64,000 nt of DNA from Pedobacter aquatilis (GTDB lineage Bacteria > Bacteroidota > Bacteroidia > Sphingobacteriales > Sphingobacteriaceae): the NCBI RefSeq assembly GCF_030409415.1, contig NZ_JAUFPW010000011.1, forward strand, positions 124,001 to 188,000, in the 5' to 3' direction. Every line of letters starts with the position of its first letter. The stretch's first letter is position 1. The notes below the pieces were generated by a model. It did no database searches. It saw nothing but the letters and a program-made list of their open reading frames with translations, and had not been told where the DNA came from. The position numbers and the translations under genes are program-made. Of the stretch, positions 8,783-16,678 are shown piece after piece.

Positions 8783-9934
8783 ATGAAATCCCAACTCGAA
8801 GAAAAATTTGCAGAACAATATCAAAAAAATGCTGATGCAGTATATTTTACACCTGGCCGTGTAAATTTAATTGGTGAACATATTGATTACAATGGTGGCC
8901 TCGTAATGCCCTGTGCAATTACATTAGGTACATGGCTGGCAATTTCACCAAATAGCGATGGCAAATTTAGATTTAGGAGCTTAAACTTCAGCGAGCAGAT
9001 TGAAGTAGAAAGCAATGTGCTACATCAAAAGAATGGAAGTTTATGGGCTAATTACCCAATTGGAGTAATAAATGAATTCATTAAGGATGGCAAAGAAATT
9101 ACTGGATTAGATTTTCTTTATTTCGGTAATATTCCGATTGGATCGGGTTTATCTTCTTCGGCATCAATTGAAATTGCTACAGCTTTTGCGCTTAACGATT
9201 ATTTCAACTTAGAATATGATAATCTCGATTTAGTAAAGATTGCCAAAAGAGTTGAAAATGATTTTATCGGATTAAACTCAGGTATAATGGATCAGTTTGC
9301 GGTTGCCTATGGCGAAAAAGATAAAGCCATAGTTTTAGATTGCGAAACATTAAAATATAAGATGGTTGATGTTGATTTAGGAAAATATGTTTTGGCCATC
9401 ATCAACACAAAAAAGCCCAGAGAACTTGCAGATTCTAAATACAATGAGCGAGTTGAAGAATGCCAGACTGCTCTGCAACTGCTAAATTCTGAAATAAAAC
9501 TTAACAATTTGTGTGAGTTGAACGCAGAGAAATTTGCACTGCATAATCACTTAATTACCGATGAAACTATCCTAAACAGGGCCACACACGTTGTAAAAGA
9601 AAATGATAGAGTACATTTAGCTGCAAAGGCCCTAAATGCTGGAGCATTAGATGAGTTTGGAAGATTAATGTACGCTTCTCATCAATCACTACGAACTTTA
9701 TATGAGGTTAGCGGAAAGGAATTAGATACAGTTGTTGATTTTTGTGCTGATTATGAGCATGTAATTGGTGCAAGAATGACTGGTGCCGGATTTGGTGGTT
9801 GCGCAATCGCACTTTTAGAGAAAGGCTTTGAAGAAGATTTTGCTAAACACTTAACAGATTATTACGTAGAACACATAGGTTACCCAGCAGAGATTTATGT
9901 AAGCAAAATTGGTAACGGCCCTACCAAGTTGTAA
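8783..9934 (+). CDS. galK: Galactokinase
   Basis: A 383-residue GHMP kinase that phosphorylates galactose at C1 with ATP in the Leloir pathway. The galactokinase signature GRVNLIGEHIDYNGG lies at residues 25-39, the ATP loop is PIGSGLSSSAS, and the C-terminal motif is GARMTGAGFGGCAIAL. The catalytic Asp is in GLNSGIMDQF. It forms a divergent galactose pair with galM; galT and galE are not in the window. Confidence 0.95.
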   Translation: MKSQLEEKFAEQYQKNADAVYFTPGRVNLIGEHIDYNGGLVMPCAITLGTWLAISPNSDGKFRFRSLNFSEQIEVESNVLHQKNGSLWANYPIGVINEFIKDGKEITGLDFLYFGNIPIGSGLSSSASIEIATAFALNDYFNLEYDNLDLVKIAKRVENDFIGLNSGIMDQFAVAYGEKDKAIVLDCETLKYKMVDVDLGKYVLAIINTKKPRELADSKYNERVEECQTALQLLNSEIKLNNLCELNAEKFALHNHLITDETILNRATHVVKENDRVHLAAKALNAGALDEFGRLMYASHQSLRTLYEVSGKELDTVVDFCADYEHVIGARMTGAGFGGCAIALLEKGFEEDFAKHLTDYYVEHIGYPAEIYVSKIGNGPTKL

Positions 9935-9990
9935 CTTTTTAAATTACTGTTATTCATGGTTAAAAGTCTGTGTACATCTATTTTATTAAA

Positions 9991-10521
9991 ATGAAAAAAT
10001 TGAAACTTGATGAACTTAACAGAACGGATGTTGAGTCGTTTAAAATACAAGAAAAACTACCAGTTGTAGCAGTTTTGGATAATGTTAGAAGTATGCATAA
10101 TGTAGGTTCTATCTTTCGTACTGCCGATGGTTTTGCTTTAGAAAAGGTTGTACTTTGTGGCATCACAGCTCAACCTCCACATCGTGAAATTGAGAAAACC
10201 GCACTCGGAGCAACACAATCTGTAGATTGGATTCATTATACAGAAACAACTACTGCTGTTGATGAATTAAGAGTCCAAGGTTATGAAATTGTTGCAATTG
10301 AACAAGCTGAAAACAGCACAATGCTTAATACATTCACGCCTGATAAAAACAAAAAGTATGCATTAATATTTGGAAATGAAGTTGATGGTGTAAGTGATGA
10401 AGTAATGAAAAAAATTGATGAATGTATCGAGATTCCTCAGTTTGGTACAAAACATTCATTCAACATAACCATTTCTGCCGGTATAGTTTTTTGGGATTTT
10501 TTTGCAAAGTTAAGGTTGTAA
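9991..10521 (+). CDS. SpoU/TrmH-family RNA 2'-O-methyltransferase
   Basis: A 176-residue SPOUT methyltransferase that adds a methyl group to a ribose in tRNA or rRNA using SAM bound in a trefoil knot. The three family motifs are present: SMHNVGSIFRTADG, IFGNEVDGVS and IPQFGTKHSFNITISAGI. I chose the ATG at 9991 (MKKLKLDELNR) over an in-frame GTG at 9970, because homologues of this short class begin close to the L-x-R-x-x stretch. There is no extra N-terminal substrate domain, so the RNA target is unknown. Confidence 0.88.
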   Translation: MKKLKLDELNRTDVESFKIQEKLPVVAVLDNVRSMHNVGSIFRTADGFALEKVVLCGITAQPPHREIEKTALGATQSVDWIHYTETTTAVDELRVQGYEIVAIEQAENSTMLNTFTPDKNKKYALIFGNEVDGVSDEVMKKIDECIEIPQFGTKHSFNITISAGIVFWDFFAKLRL

Positions 10522-10691
10522 AATTAAAAATTTATTAGAAAGTAACTTTTTTGTGAATATTTATTTTGTGTATAAACTACTGATTCATTGTGAATTGTAC
10601 TGTAAAAGTAGATTTTGATAAGATTTTTTCCTATTGGTGACCAAACAGAATTAGAAAAAAGCTGTTTATCCACTATTATAAGAAAATAAAT

Positions 10692-11975
10692 ATGAATACG
10701 AGAATTACAAAATCAACAATGTTGGTTGCCTTATTAGGCCTATCATCGCAACTATTTGCACAAGAAACGCCAACTACATCAGGCAGATTTGGCAAACAAA
10801 ATTTAAGAACATGGAGCGTAGGTGCTCAAGCTGGTATATTCAGTCAGAATACTATTTTAGGTGGCGGAAGTGTTAAAGCGAGAGAATTTAAAAGTGTTGG
10901 TTACGGTGCTTTTGTTAAAAAACAAATCTTACCAGCTTTAGGTTTACAAGCTGATTTTTTACGTGGTGAAATTAAAACACTAAATGCATCGAGCACAATT
11001 GAACAAAAAAATAGTATTAACTGGGCAGGTTCATTAACAGCTGTATTAAACATTGCAAATTTCAGCTTAAATACTGAGAACGCAGTTTTAATTCCTTATA
11101 TTAAAGCTGGTGCTGGTTATATGTCATCAGATTCGCAGGTTGGTGCTACTCAAGTTTTCCAAGATAGAGAAGGTTGGTATATTCCAACAGGTGTTGGTTT
11201 CAAATTTGGCGTTTCCAAAGGCATAAATATCGATTTAGGTTATGATATTAACTTTATAAAATCATCTCCTACTGTTAAAAGTGCTTACTTAGAAAACAGA
11301 TATTCTTACTCACACGTTGGTTTAGAATTTGCTTTAGGTAGCAAAGATAAGTCGCAATTACAAAATTACAGCGCCATTGCAGATTTACGTAAACAAACTG
11401 CAGAGGAAAGTAACGAGTTAAGAAGGGCATTATCTACAGCTGAAGAAAATGCAGCAAGAGATAGAGCGCAGTATGCAAAAGATTTAGCAGATGATGACAA
11501 TGATGGTGTAGCTAACAAATTCGATAAATGCCCTGGAACTGTTTCAGGTACAGTTGTAGATGGTTCTGGTTGCCCGATTAAAGTTCAACGCGAAGTAATT
11601 AAAGAAACAAAAGTTGTTGTTACAGAAGAAGACCGCAAAGTTGTTAGAGATGCAATTTCTAACTTGGAATTCGATTTAGGTAAATCGACAATTCGTTCTA
11701 AATCTTACACTACATTAAATAGAGTTGCTAATTTGTTAGTAGAGAAAAACTTTAGCCTAAAATTAGCTGGACATACTGATAATACTGGTGGTAGAGAATT
11801 AAACTTACGTTTATCTAAAGAAAGAGCAGAATCTGTTAAAGCTTACTTAGTTTCGCAAGGTGCTAATGCATCGAGAATTGAGGCTACAGGTTATGGTCCA
11901 GACCAACCAATTTCTACGAATAAAACTGCAGCCGGTCGTCAAGAAAACCGTCGTGTAGAATTTACATTGTTTTAA
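10692..11975 (+). CDS. OmpA-family outer membrane protein with TSP3 linker
   Basis: A 427-residue outer membrane protein. It has a signal peptide (1-24, ending SSQLFAQ), an eight-strand-type beta-barrel (about 35-220), a charged helical segment, a calcium-binding TSP3-like linker (DDDNDGVANKFDKCPGT), and an OmpA peptidoglycan-binding domain (about 325-427). The last domain shows GHTDNTGG, LSKERAESVKAYL and ENRRVEFTLF. It anchors the outer membrane to peptidoglycan and is usually abundant. It is preceded by an intergenic leader of 170 bases and followed by a strong terminator, consistent with a single highly expressed gene. Confidence 0.93.
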   Translation: MNTRITKSTMLVALLGLSSQLFAQETPTTSGRFGKQNLRTWSVGAQAGIFSQNTILGGGSVKAREFKSVGYGAFVKKQILPALGLQADFLRGEIKTLNASSTIEQKNSINWAGSLTAVLNIANFSLNTENAVLIPYIKAGAGYMSSDSQVGATQVFQDREGWYIPTGVGFKFGVSKGINIDLGYDINFIKSSPTVKSAYLENRYSYSHVGLEFALGSKDKSQLQNYSAIADLRKQTAEESNELRRALSTAEENAARDRAQYAKDLADDDNDGVANKFDKCPGTVSGTVVDGSGCPIKVQREVIKETKVVVTEEDRKVVRDAISNLEFDLGKSTIRSKSYTTLNRVANLLVEKNFSLKLAGHTDNTGGRELNLRLSKERAESVKAYLVSQGANASRIEATGYGPDQPISTNKTAAGRQENRRVEFTLF

Positions 11976-11998
11976 TCGATAGCTTTAAATAGCATATT

Positions 11999-12030
11999 AA
12001 GCCCCGATGGATTTAATTCATCGGGGCTTT
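11999..12030 (+). terminator. Rho-independent terminator of the OmpA gene
   Basis: AAGCCCCGATG (11999-12009) pairs perfectly with CATCGGGGCTT (12019-12029) around a 9-base loop, 24 bases after the stop codon. The T-run is short. Confidence 0.8.
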
Positions 12031-12261
12031 GTTGTGAATTATGGTCTAGATATAAAGGAAATTTAAACGAGTTCAGAATGACGGACCTTCTCATATACAT
12101 CACGTCTTTGTGAGGTACGAAGCTACTCCTAACTACTACTCAAGGTTTGAATTTGCGACTGGTTTAGATAGTTTATCTTGCTACTAAATGGCGAAAGAGT
12201 TTAAAATTAGAGTGCTTTATAAATATTCGAAGCGCAAATACAGTGAAAATTAGGTTAAAGC

Positions 12262-12481
12262 AGTCCCGCCAATGCTGCAATCTTTTGGCAATAAAACTTA
12301 CAAAGCCTGTTCATGTTTTTTAAGTACACTTCGTAAGTTTTGCCAAAAGGATTTTCGCTATGTCGGGGCTATTTAACTTCTGGCATAACCTTTTTGAAGG
12401 GTTTTTATTGCACAAGCCTTTGTGTTTAAACCCGACATTAACGAACACGAAGCGCAGCGGAGTAAAGTGTTTGGCGGGACT
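12262..12481. repeat. Nested palindromic element with 11-base terminal inverted repeats
   Basis: The ends are AGTCCCGCCAA (12262-12272) and TTGGCGGGACT (12471-12481), perfect inverted repeats. Inside are a 16-base stem with a small bulge (CTTTTGGCA...AAACTTA at 12282-12300 against TAAGTTTTGCCAAAAG at 12334-12349) and an 8-base pair ATGTCGGG (12360-12367) with CCCGACAT (12430-12437). Small hairpins lie at CACAAgccTTTGTG and AACCtttttgaaGGGTT. The size of about 220 bases and lack of a gene fit a MITE-like or REP-like element. Confidence 0.7.
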
Positions 12482-12551
12482 ACAGACCGCCATGATAAAG
12501 AATCTTTCATTTTCAAATTCGTAGATAATGACTGTATTTATTATGCTTAAA
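12416..12551. repeat. Direct repeat copy 1 (right part of palindromic element plus flank)
   Basis: This starts at GCCTTTGTG and includes TTTAAACCCGACATTAACGA, ACGAAGCGCAGCGGA, the GACCGCCATGA block, AATCTTTCATTT and TAATGACTG, and ends at GCTTAAA. It aligns along its whole length with 12686-12819. Confidence 0.65.
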
Positions 12552-12685
12552 GTTTCTGAATCAAGTTCAGAATGACGAACTGCATTATGAATAACGTGAT
12601 TGTGAAGCACGAAGCAATCTTTAAAACTATCGCTTTACATTTAATGAGATTAAGAATTGAGTTGAGAATGACATAGTTTTAACCT

Positions 12686-12819
12686 GCCTTTGTACTTTAA
12701 ACCCAATATTAAAGAATACGAAGCACAGCGGACTAAACTGTATGGCGGTATTGAAGACCGCAATGAAATAACAATCTTTCATTTCCGAATTGTAAATAAT
12801 GAATGTTTTTTTGCTTAAA
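12686..12819. repeat. Direct repeat copy 2, diverged
   Basis: It carries the same order of blocks as 12416-12551: GCCTTTGTA, TTTAAACCC, ACGAAGCACAGCGGA, GACCGCAATGA, AATCTTTCATTT, TAATGAATG and GCTTAAA. There are many substitutions and the GGCGGGACT terminal repeat has been lost. The left half of the element is absent here. Confidence 0.6.
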
Positions 12820-12883
12820 CATTCTGGCAAAAGTTAATAATGAAGATAGTTTTAAACTTGAATTGAAGTTTAATACACACAAA

Positions 12884-12914
12884 AAATGGCAACCAGATAA
12901 ACTGATTGCCATTT
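12884..12914 (-). terminator. Terminator of the glycine-zipper lipoprotein gene
   Basis: AAATGGCAACCAG (12884-12896) pairs with CTGATTGCCATTT (12902-12914) with one wobble. On the minus strand it is followed by a T-run, as expected for a terminator of the gene ending at 12947. Confidence 0.75.
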
Positions 12915-12946
12915 CATATATTTAAAACTCTTAAGAAGTGTAAATA

Positions 12947-13444
12947 TTAGTTTTTAGGTTGCACACGACCTGATTTTCTATCTTCACCTCTACCGATTAA
13001 ATATCCACCACCGGCACCAACTAAACCACCGATAATTGCACCTCTACCTTTTTTCTTGTCGATTAATGCACCACCAACTGCTCCGGCTGCACCGCCAATA
13101 ACCGAACCTTTTGCAGCATCACTCCATCCTTGTTTTTTAGCTGTTGGCTGTGTACCGCCGTAAGAACTTGAACTGCTACTAGAATATGAACGGCCGGCGG
13201 TAGAACGTTGACCTGCTTTTCTTGCGGCTGCTAGTTCTGCCTGATGTTTGGCTTCTTTTTCAGCTTCGACTTTTGCTGTTTCAGCTCTTTTGAAGCTATC
13301 CAATCTTAAACTATCTTTAACAGCTTTTACAGCCATTGCTTTTTCAGCTTCTGCCTGTTTTAATGCAGCTTCTTCTTTTGCTTTATTGTTACAAGCAAAT
13401 AATACTGAACTACTTAATGCGATTACTACTAATATCTTTTTCAT
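12947..13444 (-). CDS. Glycine-zipper lipoprotein
   Basis: A 165-residue predicted lipoprotein. The start at 13444 gives MKKILVVIALSSSVLFACNN with a lipobox (LFAC); an in-frame codon 33 bases upstream would only bury the signal peptide. A charged Ala/Lys/Glu-rich helix (about 25-75) and a Ser/Tyr-rich linker follow. Two glycine-zipper hairpins come next (GSVIGGAAGAVGGALI and GAIIGGLVGAGGGYLIG), each followed by basic residues. Such zippers insert into or span membranes in small envelope proteins. It stands alone with its own terminator. The function is unknown. Confidence 0.75.
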   Translation of the reverse strand: MKKILVVIALSSSVLFACNNKAKEEAALKQAEAEKAMAVKAVKDSLRLDSFKRAETAKVEAEKEAKHQAELAAARKAGQRSTAGRSYSSSSSSSYGGTQPTAKKQGWSDAAKGSVIGGAAGAVGGALIDKKKGRGAIIGGLVGAGGGYLIGRGEDRKSGRVQPKN

Positions 13445-13570
13445 AACATAAATCTTTAAAAATAAACCGTTGGCCACCTAAAGCCGAAGGTCTCATTTGG
13501 ATGTGTTTTTTAGTTAATTATAGATAGTAAAGAAAAAATGATGCCAAAAAGTTTTAATATTTTGATTTTT

Positions 13571-14293
13571 TTATTCTAAATCTACATACCAGAAACCTAA
13601 AATATCTGATTCACTGGTAGATAAACTACTATCTTGACCTGTACTGAGTGGTTTGCTGTATGTTCTAAAGACTAATTCGCCAATCGTAAAACTGATTTTA
13701 TTTTTAAACAGTGGCCCATCAAAGGCAAAAGTATGAAACTCTCCATTTTCGCCGCATGAATCTATTTCTGACGGAAGGCTATTAATTAATTCATTATCTA
13801 AAACTTTTCCACAGATATATTTTAAATTCTGTTGAGCACAAACTATTATGGTTTTGTATTCTAAGGTTAAAAAATCATCTATTATAATTGAAGAGTTTAT
13901 ACTCCATAAAGGAAATATGGCTTTCATCCCTATTTCAGATAATTTTTCTTCCCTGTATTTCTTTAAATCTTCCAAAAAGATATCTCCGAATATCGAATGT
14001 GTAATCCCCTCTGCCTTGAATTTACTCATGTGAGTTTTCATAACATCATCATAGGTTTTCATGTCGGGCATTTCGGGCAAACGGATTTGGTAAAGCGGAA
14101 TACCGATGCTTTCGGCTTGTTTTATCAATAAAGATTCACGGACGCCATGCATTGAAACCCGATTATACTTTTCGGTTATTGTTGTAACTAAATATTTAAT
14201 TTCTAGCGAATTATCTTGTAATGCATAATGTAATGCTAGTGTACTGTCCTTTCCTCCACTCCAATTAAATATGCATTGTGTCTTATTCTGCAT
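13571..14293 (-). CDS. DUF71/COG2102 PP-loop ATPase, B12-salvage type
   Basis: A 240-residue protein with the PP-loop SGGKDS at 12-17, GDIFLEDLKKYRE and the family signature CGENGEFHTFAFDGPLF near the C-terminus. Eukaryotic and archaeal relatives amidate diphthine on EF2, which bacteria lack. A published comparative-genomic study of DUF71/COG2102 separated a bacterial group predicted to act in B12 salvage. The neighbourhood here (sirtuin, BtuF-like protein, BtuB, cobalamin riboswitch) places this copy in that group. Databases would probably label it diphthine-ammonia ligase, which would mislead. It overlaps the sirtuin gene by 11 bases. The reaction is not known. Confidence 0.8.
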   Translation of the reverse strand: MQNKTQCIFNWSGGKDSTLALHYALQDNSLEIKYLVTTITEKYNRVSMHGVRESLLIKQAESIGIPLYQIRLPEMPDMKTYDDVMKTHMSKFKAEGITHSIFGDIFLEDLKKYREEKLSEIGMKAIFPLWSINSSIIIDDFLTLEYKTIIVCAQQNLKYICGKVLDNELINSLPSEIDSCGENGEFHTFAFDGPLFKNKISFTIGELVFRTYSKPLSTGQDSSLSTSESDILGFWYVDLE

Positions 14294-14969
14294 TCAATAA
14301 AATATTCTTTATGTACTGCATTCCGTTTATAGCAGTTTGCTCAATGTTTATAACATTACCATAACGCTTTACATCAGGTGTTTTCGGATCGATAATATAT
14401 TTTGGTGCATCTCTAGGTACAAAGTCAATTAAACCAGCAGTGGGGTAAACAGCTAAAGAAGTTCCGATAAGCAGGAAAACATCAGCTTGTGCACATATCT
14501 CAGCAGCAACTTCTATCATTGGAACTGCTTCACCAAACCATACTACATGCGGCCTAAGTTGAGTACCAAGTTCACAAAGTTCGCCCATTTTAATTTCAGT
14601 TCCATTTATAGGATAAGTAAGCGAAGCATTTTTATCTGATTGAGCTTTTGTTATCACACCGTGAAGATGTGTGACTTTAGTTGAACCTGCCCTTTCATGT
14701 AAATCATCAATATTCTGTGTGATAATTTCAACATCGAAATCATTTTCCAATTCGGCTAAAATGGTATGCGCTAAATTTGGTTTAGCAGCTAAAACCTGTC
14801 TTCGTCTTTGATTATAAAAATCCTGAACCAAATTTGGGTTTCTTTCCCAGGCTTCGGGTGTAGCAACATCGTAAACGTTATAACCTTCCCATAAACCATC
14901 CGAATCTCGAAAAGTTCTCAATCCGCTTTCTGCACTAATTCCTGCACCTGTTAGAACAACTAATTTCAT
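14283..14969 (-). CDS. cobB: Sir2-family NAD-dependent protein deacylase (CobB-like)
   Basis: A 228-residue sirtuin. The NAD-binding GAGISAESGLRTFRD (8-22), TQNIDDLHERAG (84-95) and catalytic His103 in HLHG are intact. Y52 and R55 in FYNQRRRQ match the pair that binds acidic acyl groups in SIRT5-like sirtuins, so desuccinylation or demalonylation is plausible. The four zinc cysteines usual in the family are absent: only one Cys lies in that region (GELCELG). The gene sits between the BtuF-like and DUF71 genes with a 2-base gap and an 11-base overlap, so it is part of the B12 run. Salmonella CobB was first noted for a cobalamin-synthesis phenotype, which makes the context notable. Confidence 0.88.
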   Translation of the reverse strand: MKLVVLTGAGISAESGLRTFRDSDGLWEGYNVYDVATPEAWERNPNLVQDFYNQRRRQVLAAKPNLAHTILAELENDFDVEIITQNIDDLHERAGSTKVTHLHGVITKAQSDKNASLTYPINGTEIKMGELCELGTQLRPHVVWFGEAVPMIEVAAEICAQADVFLLIGTSLAVYPTAGLIDFVPRDAPKYIIDPKTPDVKRYGNVINIEQTAINGMQYIKNILLNAE

Positions 14970-14971
14970 AA

Positions 14972-15904
14972 TTAGCTAAAAACTTTTATTTCTGAATAGT
15001 TAATAAATTTCTGAGCAATTCTATCATCAGCGGTAAAAATCTCTGGATGAAACATGCAAGATAAAGCCTCAATACCCTCAACTAAAGTTCCGATACTTGG
15101 TTGCGTAAACATATCAAAATCGGCGATATACACCTGGTTGTTTTTTACGGCTTCAAGATTATTCCAGCCTGGTTTTGAAGTTAGTAAAGTCATTTCTTCA
15201 GCGCTGCGCTTTACATCAAAACCACAAGGTGCAACAACTAAAACTTCCGGGTTATATTTTATGATTTTATCCCATTGGGTAACAAGAGAATCACCGGCAG
15301 GATTTGATAACATATCTACACCGCCTGCTGCGGCAACTTGAAAAGGAATCCAATGTCCGCAATTGTAAATGGGTTGAATCCATTCCATTATCATTACCCG
15401 TTTTAGTGGTGCTCTATTGGCTCTTATTTTATCTAAAATGGTGTCCGTTTTCTGTTGCAAGCCAGCTAAGTATTTTAAGGCAACTTCCTCTTTATCCATC
15501 GCTTTGGCAATTGTTATTGCGCATTCAAAAACATCTTGCAGGTTATTTGGCGAAAGTGGTACAAGTTTAGGCTGCTTGCTTAACTTCATAACAGCCGTTT
15601 CGGTACAAACCGTATCGATATTACAAACCTCACATATATCTTGCGTAAATACAATATCTAGTGAAATGCTTTCTAAAAGTTCATCATCAACCCAGTATAA
15701 GCTTTTGCCTTGCGCTTTTGAGGCAGAGAAAATTCTATCGATTTCTATACTCGAATAATTTTTGCCCTCTAAAATGCAACGTACAATTTTTGGCATTTCA
15801 GCAGCTTCCTTTGGGCATTCGAAAGTAACGCCATGTAGATACTCCTGCAAGCCCATATCGTAAATCATTTTGGTTGCAGCGGGGAGAAAAGAAACAACTT
15901 TCAT
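14972..15904 (-). CDS. BtuF-like cobalamin-binding protein without signal peptide
   Basis: A 310-residue protein of the helical-backbone metal-receptor fold used by BtuF (VSFLPAATKMIYDMG at the start, EWIQPIYNCGHWIPFQ in the second lobe). I set the start at 15904, because the upstream in-frame start at 15982 lies inside a terminator hairpin and adds no plausible signal peptide. The protein would then stay in the cytoplasm, unlike classical BtuF. It carries a CX2CX5C group (C91, C94, C100, within QDICEVCNIDTVC) that could bind metal or a corrinoid. It heads the run BtuF-like / sirtuin / DUF71. No BtuC or BtuD gene is present. Cobalamin binding is inferred from family and context. Confidence 0.75.
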   Translation of the reverse strand: MKVVSFLPAATKMIYDMGLQEYLHGVTFECPKEAAEMPKIVRCILEGKNYSSIEIDRIFSASKAQGKSLYWVDDELLESISLDIVFTQDICEVCNIDTVCTETAVMKLSKQPKLVPLSPNNLQDVFECAITIAKAMDKEEVALKYLAGLQQKTDTILDKIRANRAPLKRVMIMEWIQPIYNCGHWIPFQVAAAGGVDMLSNPAGDSLVTQWDKIIKYNPEVLVVAPCGFDVKRSAEEMTLLTSKPGWNNLEAVKNNQVYIADFDMFTQPSIGTLVEGIEALSCMFHPEIFTADDRIAQKFINYSEIKVFS

Positions 15905-15958
15905 AGAATGAAAAATATATTCGTTAAAATGGATATGTAAGTATGATAAAGATAAAAA

Positions 15959-15992
15959 AAATCCTCTTTTGATAGGATTCAAAAGAGGATTT
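15959..15992 (-). terminator. Terminator between the DUF6580 and BtuF-like genes
   Basis: A perfect 14-base stem (AAATCCTCTTTTGA at 15959-15972 with TCAAAAGAGGATTT at 15979-15992) has a 6-base loop and is followed on the minus strand by TTTTTATCTTT. It would end the btuB-DUF6580 transcript just after the DUF6580 stop. Confidence 0.85.
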
Positions 15993-16013
15993 ATGTATTC
16001 GTTTAAAGAATGA

Positions 16014-16604
16014 TTATATTTTTTGTGGTTGTAACTTTAACACCGGATATTTCGCTTTTAGAATTTCAAATGCTCCGAATAAAATCGCACCATAAATAAT
16101 TGTTCCTTCTAAAAATCTAATTTCAAATGGAATTGCCTTTTCTAAGCAAAGCCAAAAACCTGCTAAATCTTGTGTGTAAGCTGGGTTTCTAAACCAAATC
16201 GGGAAATCAGTTACAATCCAGTGGATTAAAACAATTACAAATGTTGAAGTTAGTAAATTAACTACATTCACATTCTTTAATAACACTCTGCCTACTAAAA
16301 CCATCAATGCAAAGGCAAAATAAACCACATACCAGCCTTCATATAAAAATCCACTGCTGTATTTACTGAAAATGGTGGTTGATAATACAAAATCGCTTAA
16401 AAACAAACTTAATAAAGGAAAGGCAAATGCTTTCAGATGGTCCTTAAAGTAAGCACCGCCAAATAATGCAACCGCACCAATTGATGAGAAATTAGCAAAT
16501 TTTAGTTCATCAGAATTAAAGGTTACCAGTAAACGAAATCCGGTAATTACCAAAATCATTAATAGTAAAATTGCCGTACGTGGATTAAATTTTAAGTGAG
16601 CCAT
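16014..16604 (-). CDS. DUF6580 membrane protein, candidate B12 transporter
   Basis: A 196-residue integral membrane protein with about six hydrophobic segments (roughly 11-28, 40-54, 58-76, 92-110, 116-134 and 168-184). The second segment reads FSSIGAVALFGGAYF, reminiscent of vitamin-binding S-components. There is a single cysteine, C153, in GFWLCLEKAIPFE. It lies directly behind the riboswitch-controlled BtuB-like receptor gene and is followed by a terminator, so it is the second gene of a B12-regulated unit. Size and topology resemble BtuM, a solitary S-component-like B12 transporter of other bacteria. That role is my inference; the family itself has no proven function. Confidence 0.7.
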   Translation of the reverse strand: MAHLKFNPRTAILLLMILVITGFRLLVTFNSDELKFANFSSIGAVALFGGAYFKDHLKAFAFPLLSLFLSDFVLSTTIFSKYSSGFLYEGWYVVYFAFALMVLVGRVLLKNVNVVNLLTSTFVIVLIHWIVTDFPIWFRNPAYTQDLAGFWLCLEKAIPFEIRFLEGTIIYGAILFGAFEILKAKYPVLKLQPQKI

Positions 16605-16678
16605 GTCGTAGTATAAAGTATTTAGTATCAGGTATCAAGTTTGTATAGCTAGACACCTGATTGCAAAGTTAATTTTTC

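Larger units (their letters stand above)
12031..12880. other. Gene-less region of decayed repeats
   Basis: This stretch of about 850 bases has no believable gene. It holds fragments of GTCATTCTGAACT-type repeats (around 12070, 12565 and 12660), a palindromic element at 12262-12481, and a second, decayed copy of part of that element at 12686-12819. The open frames seen here on the minus strand follow the repeats and are similar to each other only because the repeats are. Confidence 0.75.

Noticed and set aside
12320-12610. 96-residue open frame on the minus strand
   Set aside because: It runs through the palindromic element and its flank, has no protein-like pattern and resembles the frame at 12627-12830 only because both cover copies of the repeat.
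12627-12830. 67-residue open frame on the minus strand
   Set aside because: It overlies the decayed repeat copy; the likeness to the previous frame comes from the DNA repeat.
13571-14293. Diphthine-ammonia ligase
   Set aside because: Bacteria lack diphthamide on their elongation factor; the B12 neighbourhood supports the salvage-type DUF71 group instead.
15905-15982. Longer N-terminus for the BtuF-like protein
   Set aside because: The upstream start lies inside a strong terminator hairpin and the added residues do not form a signal peptide.
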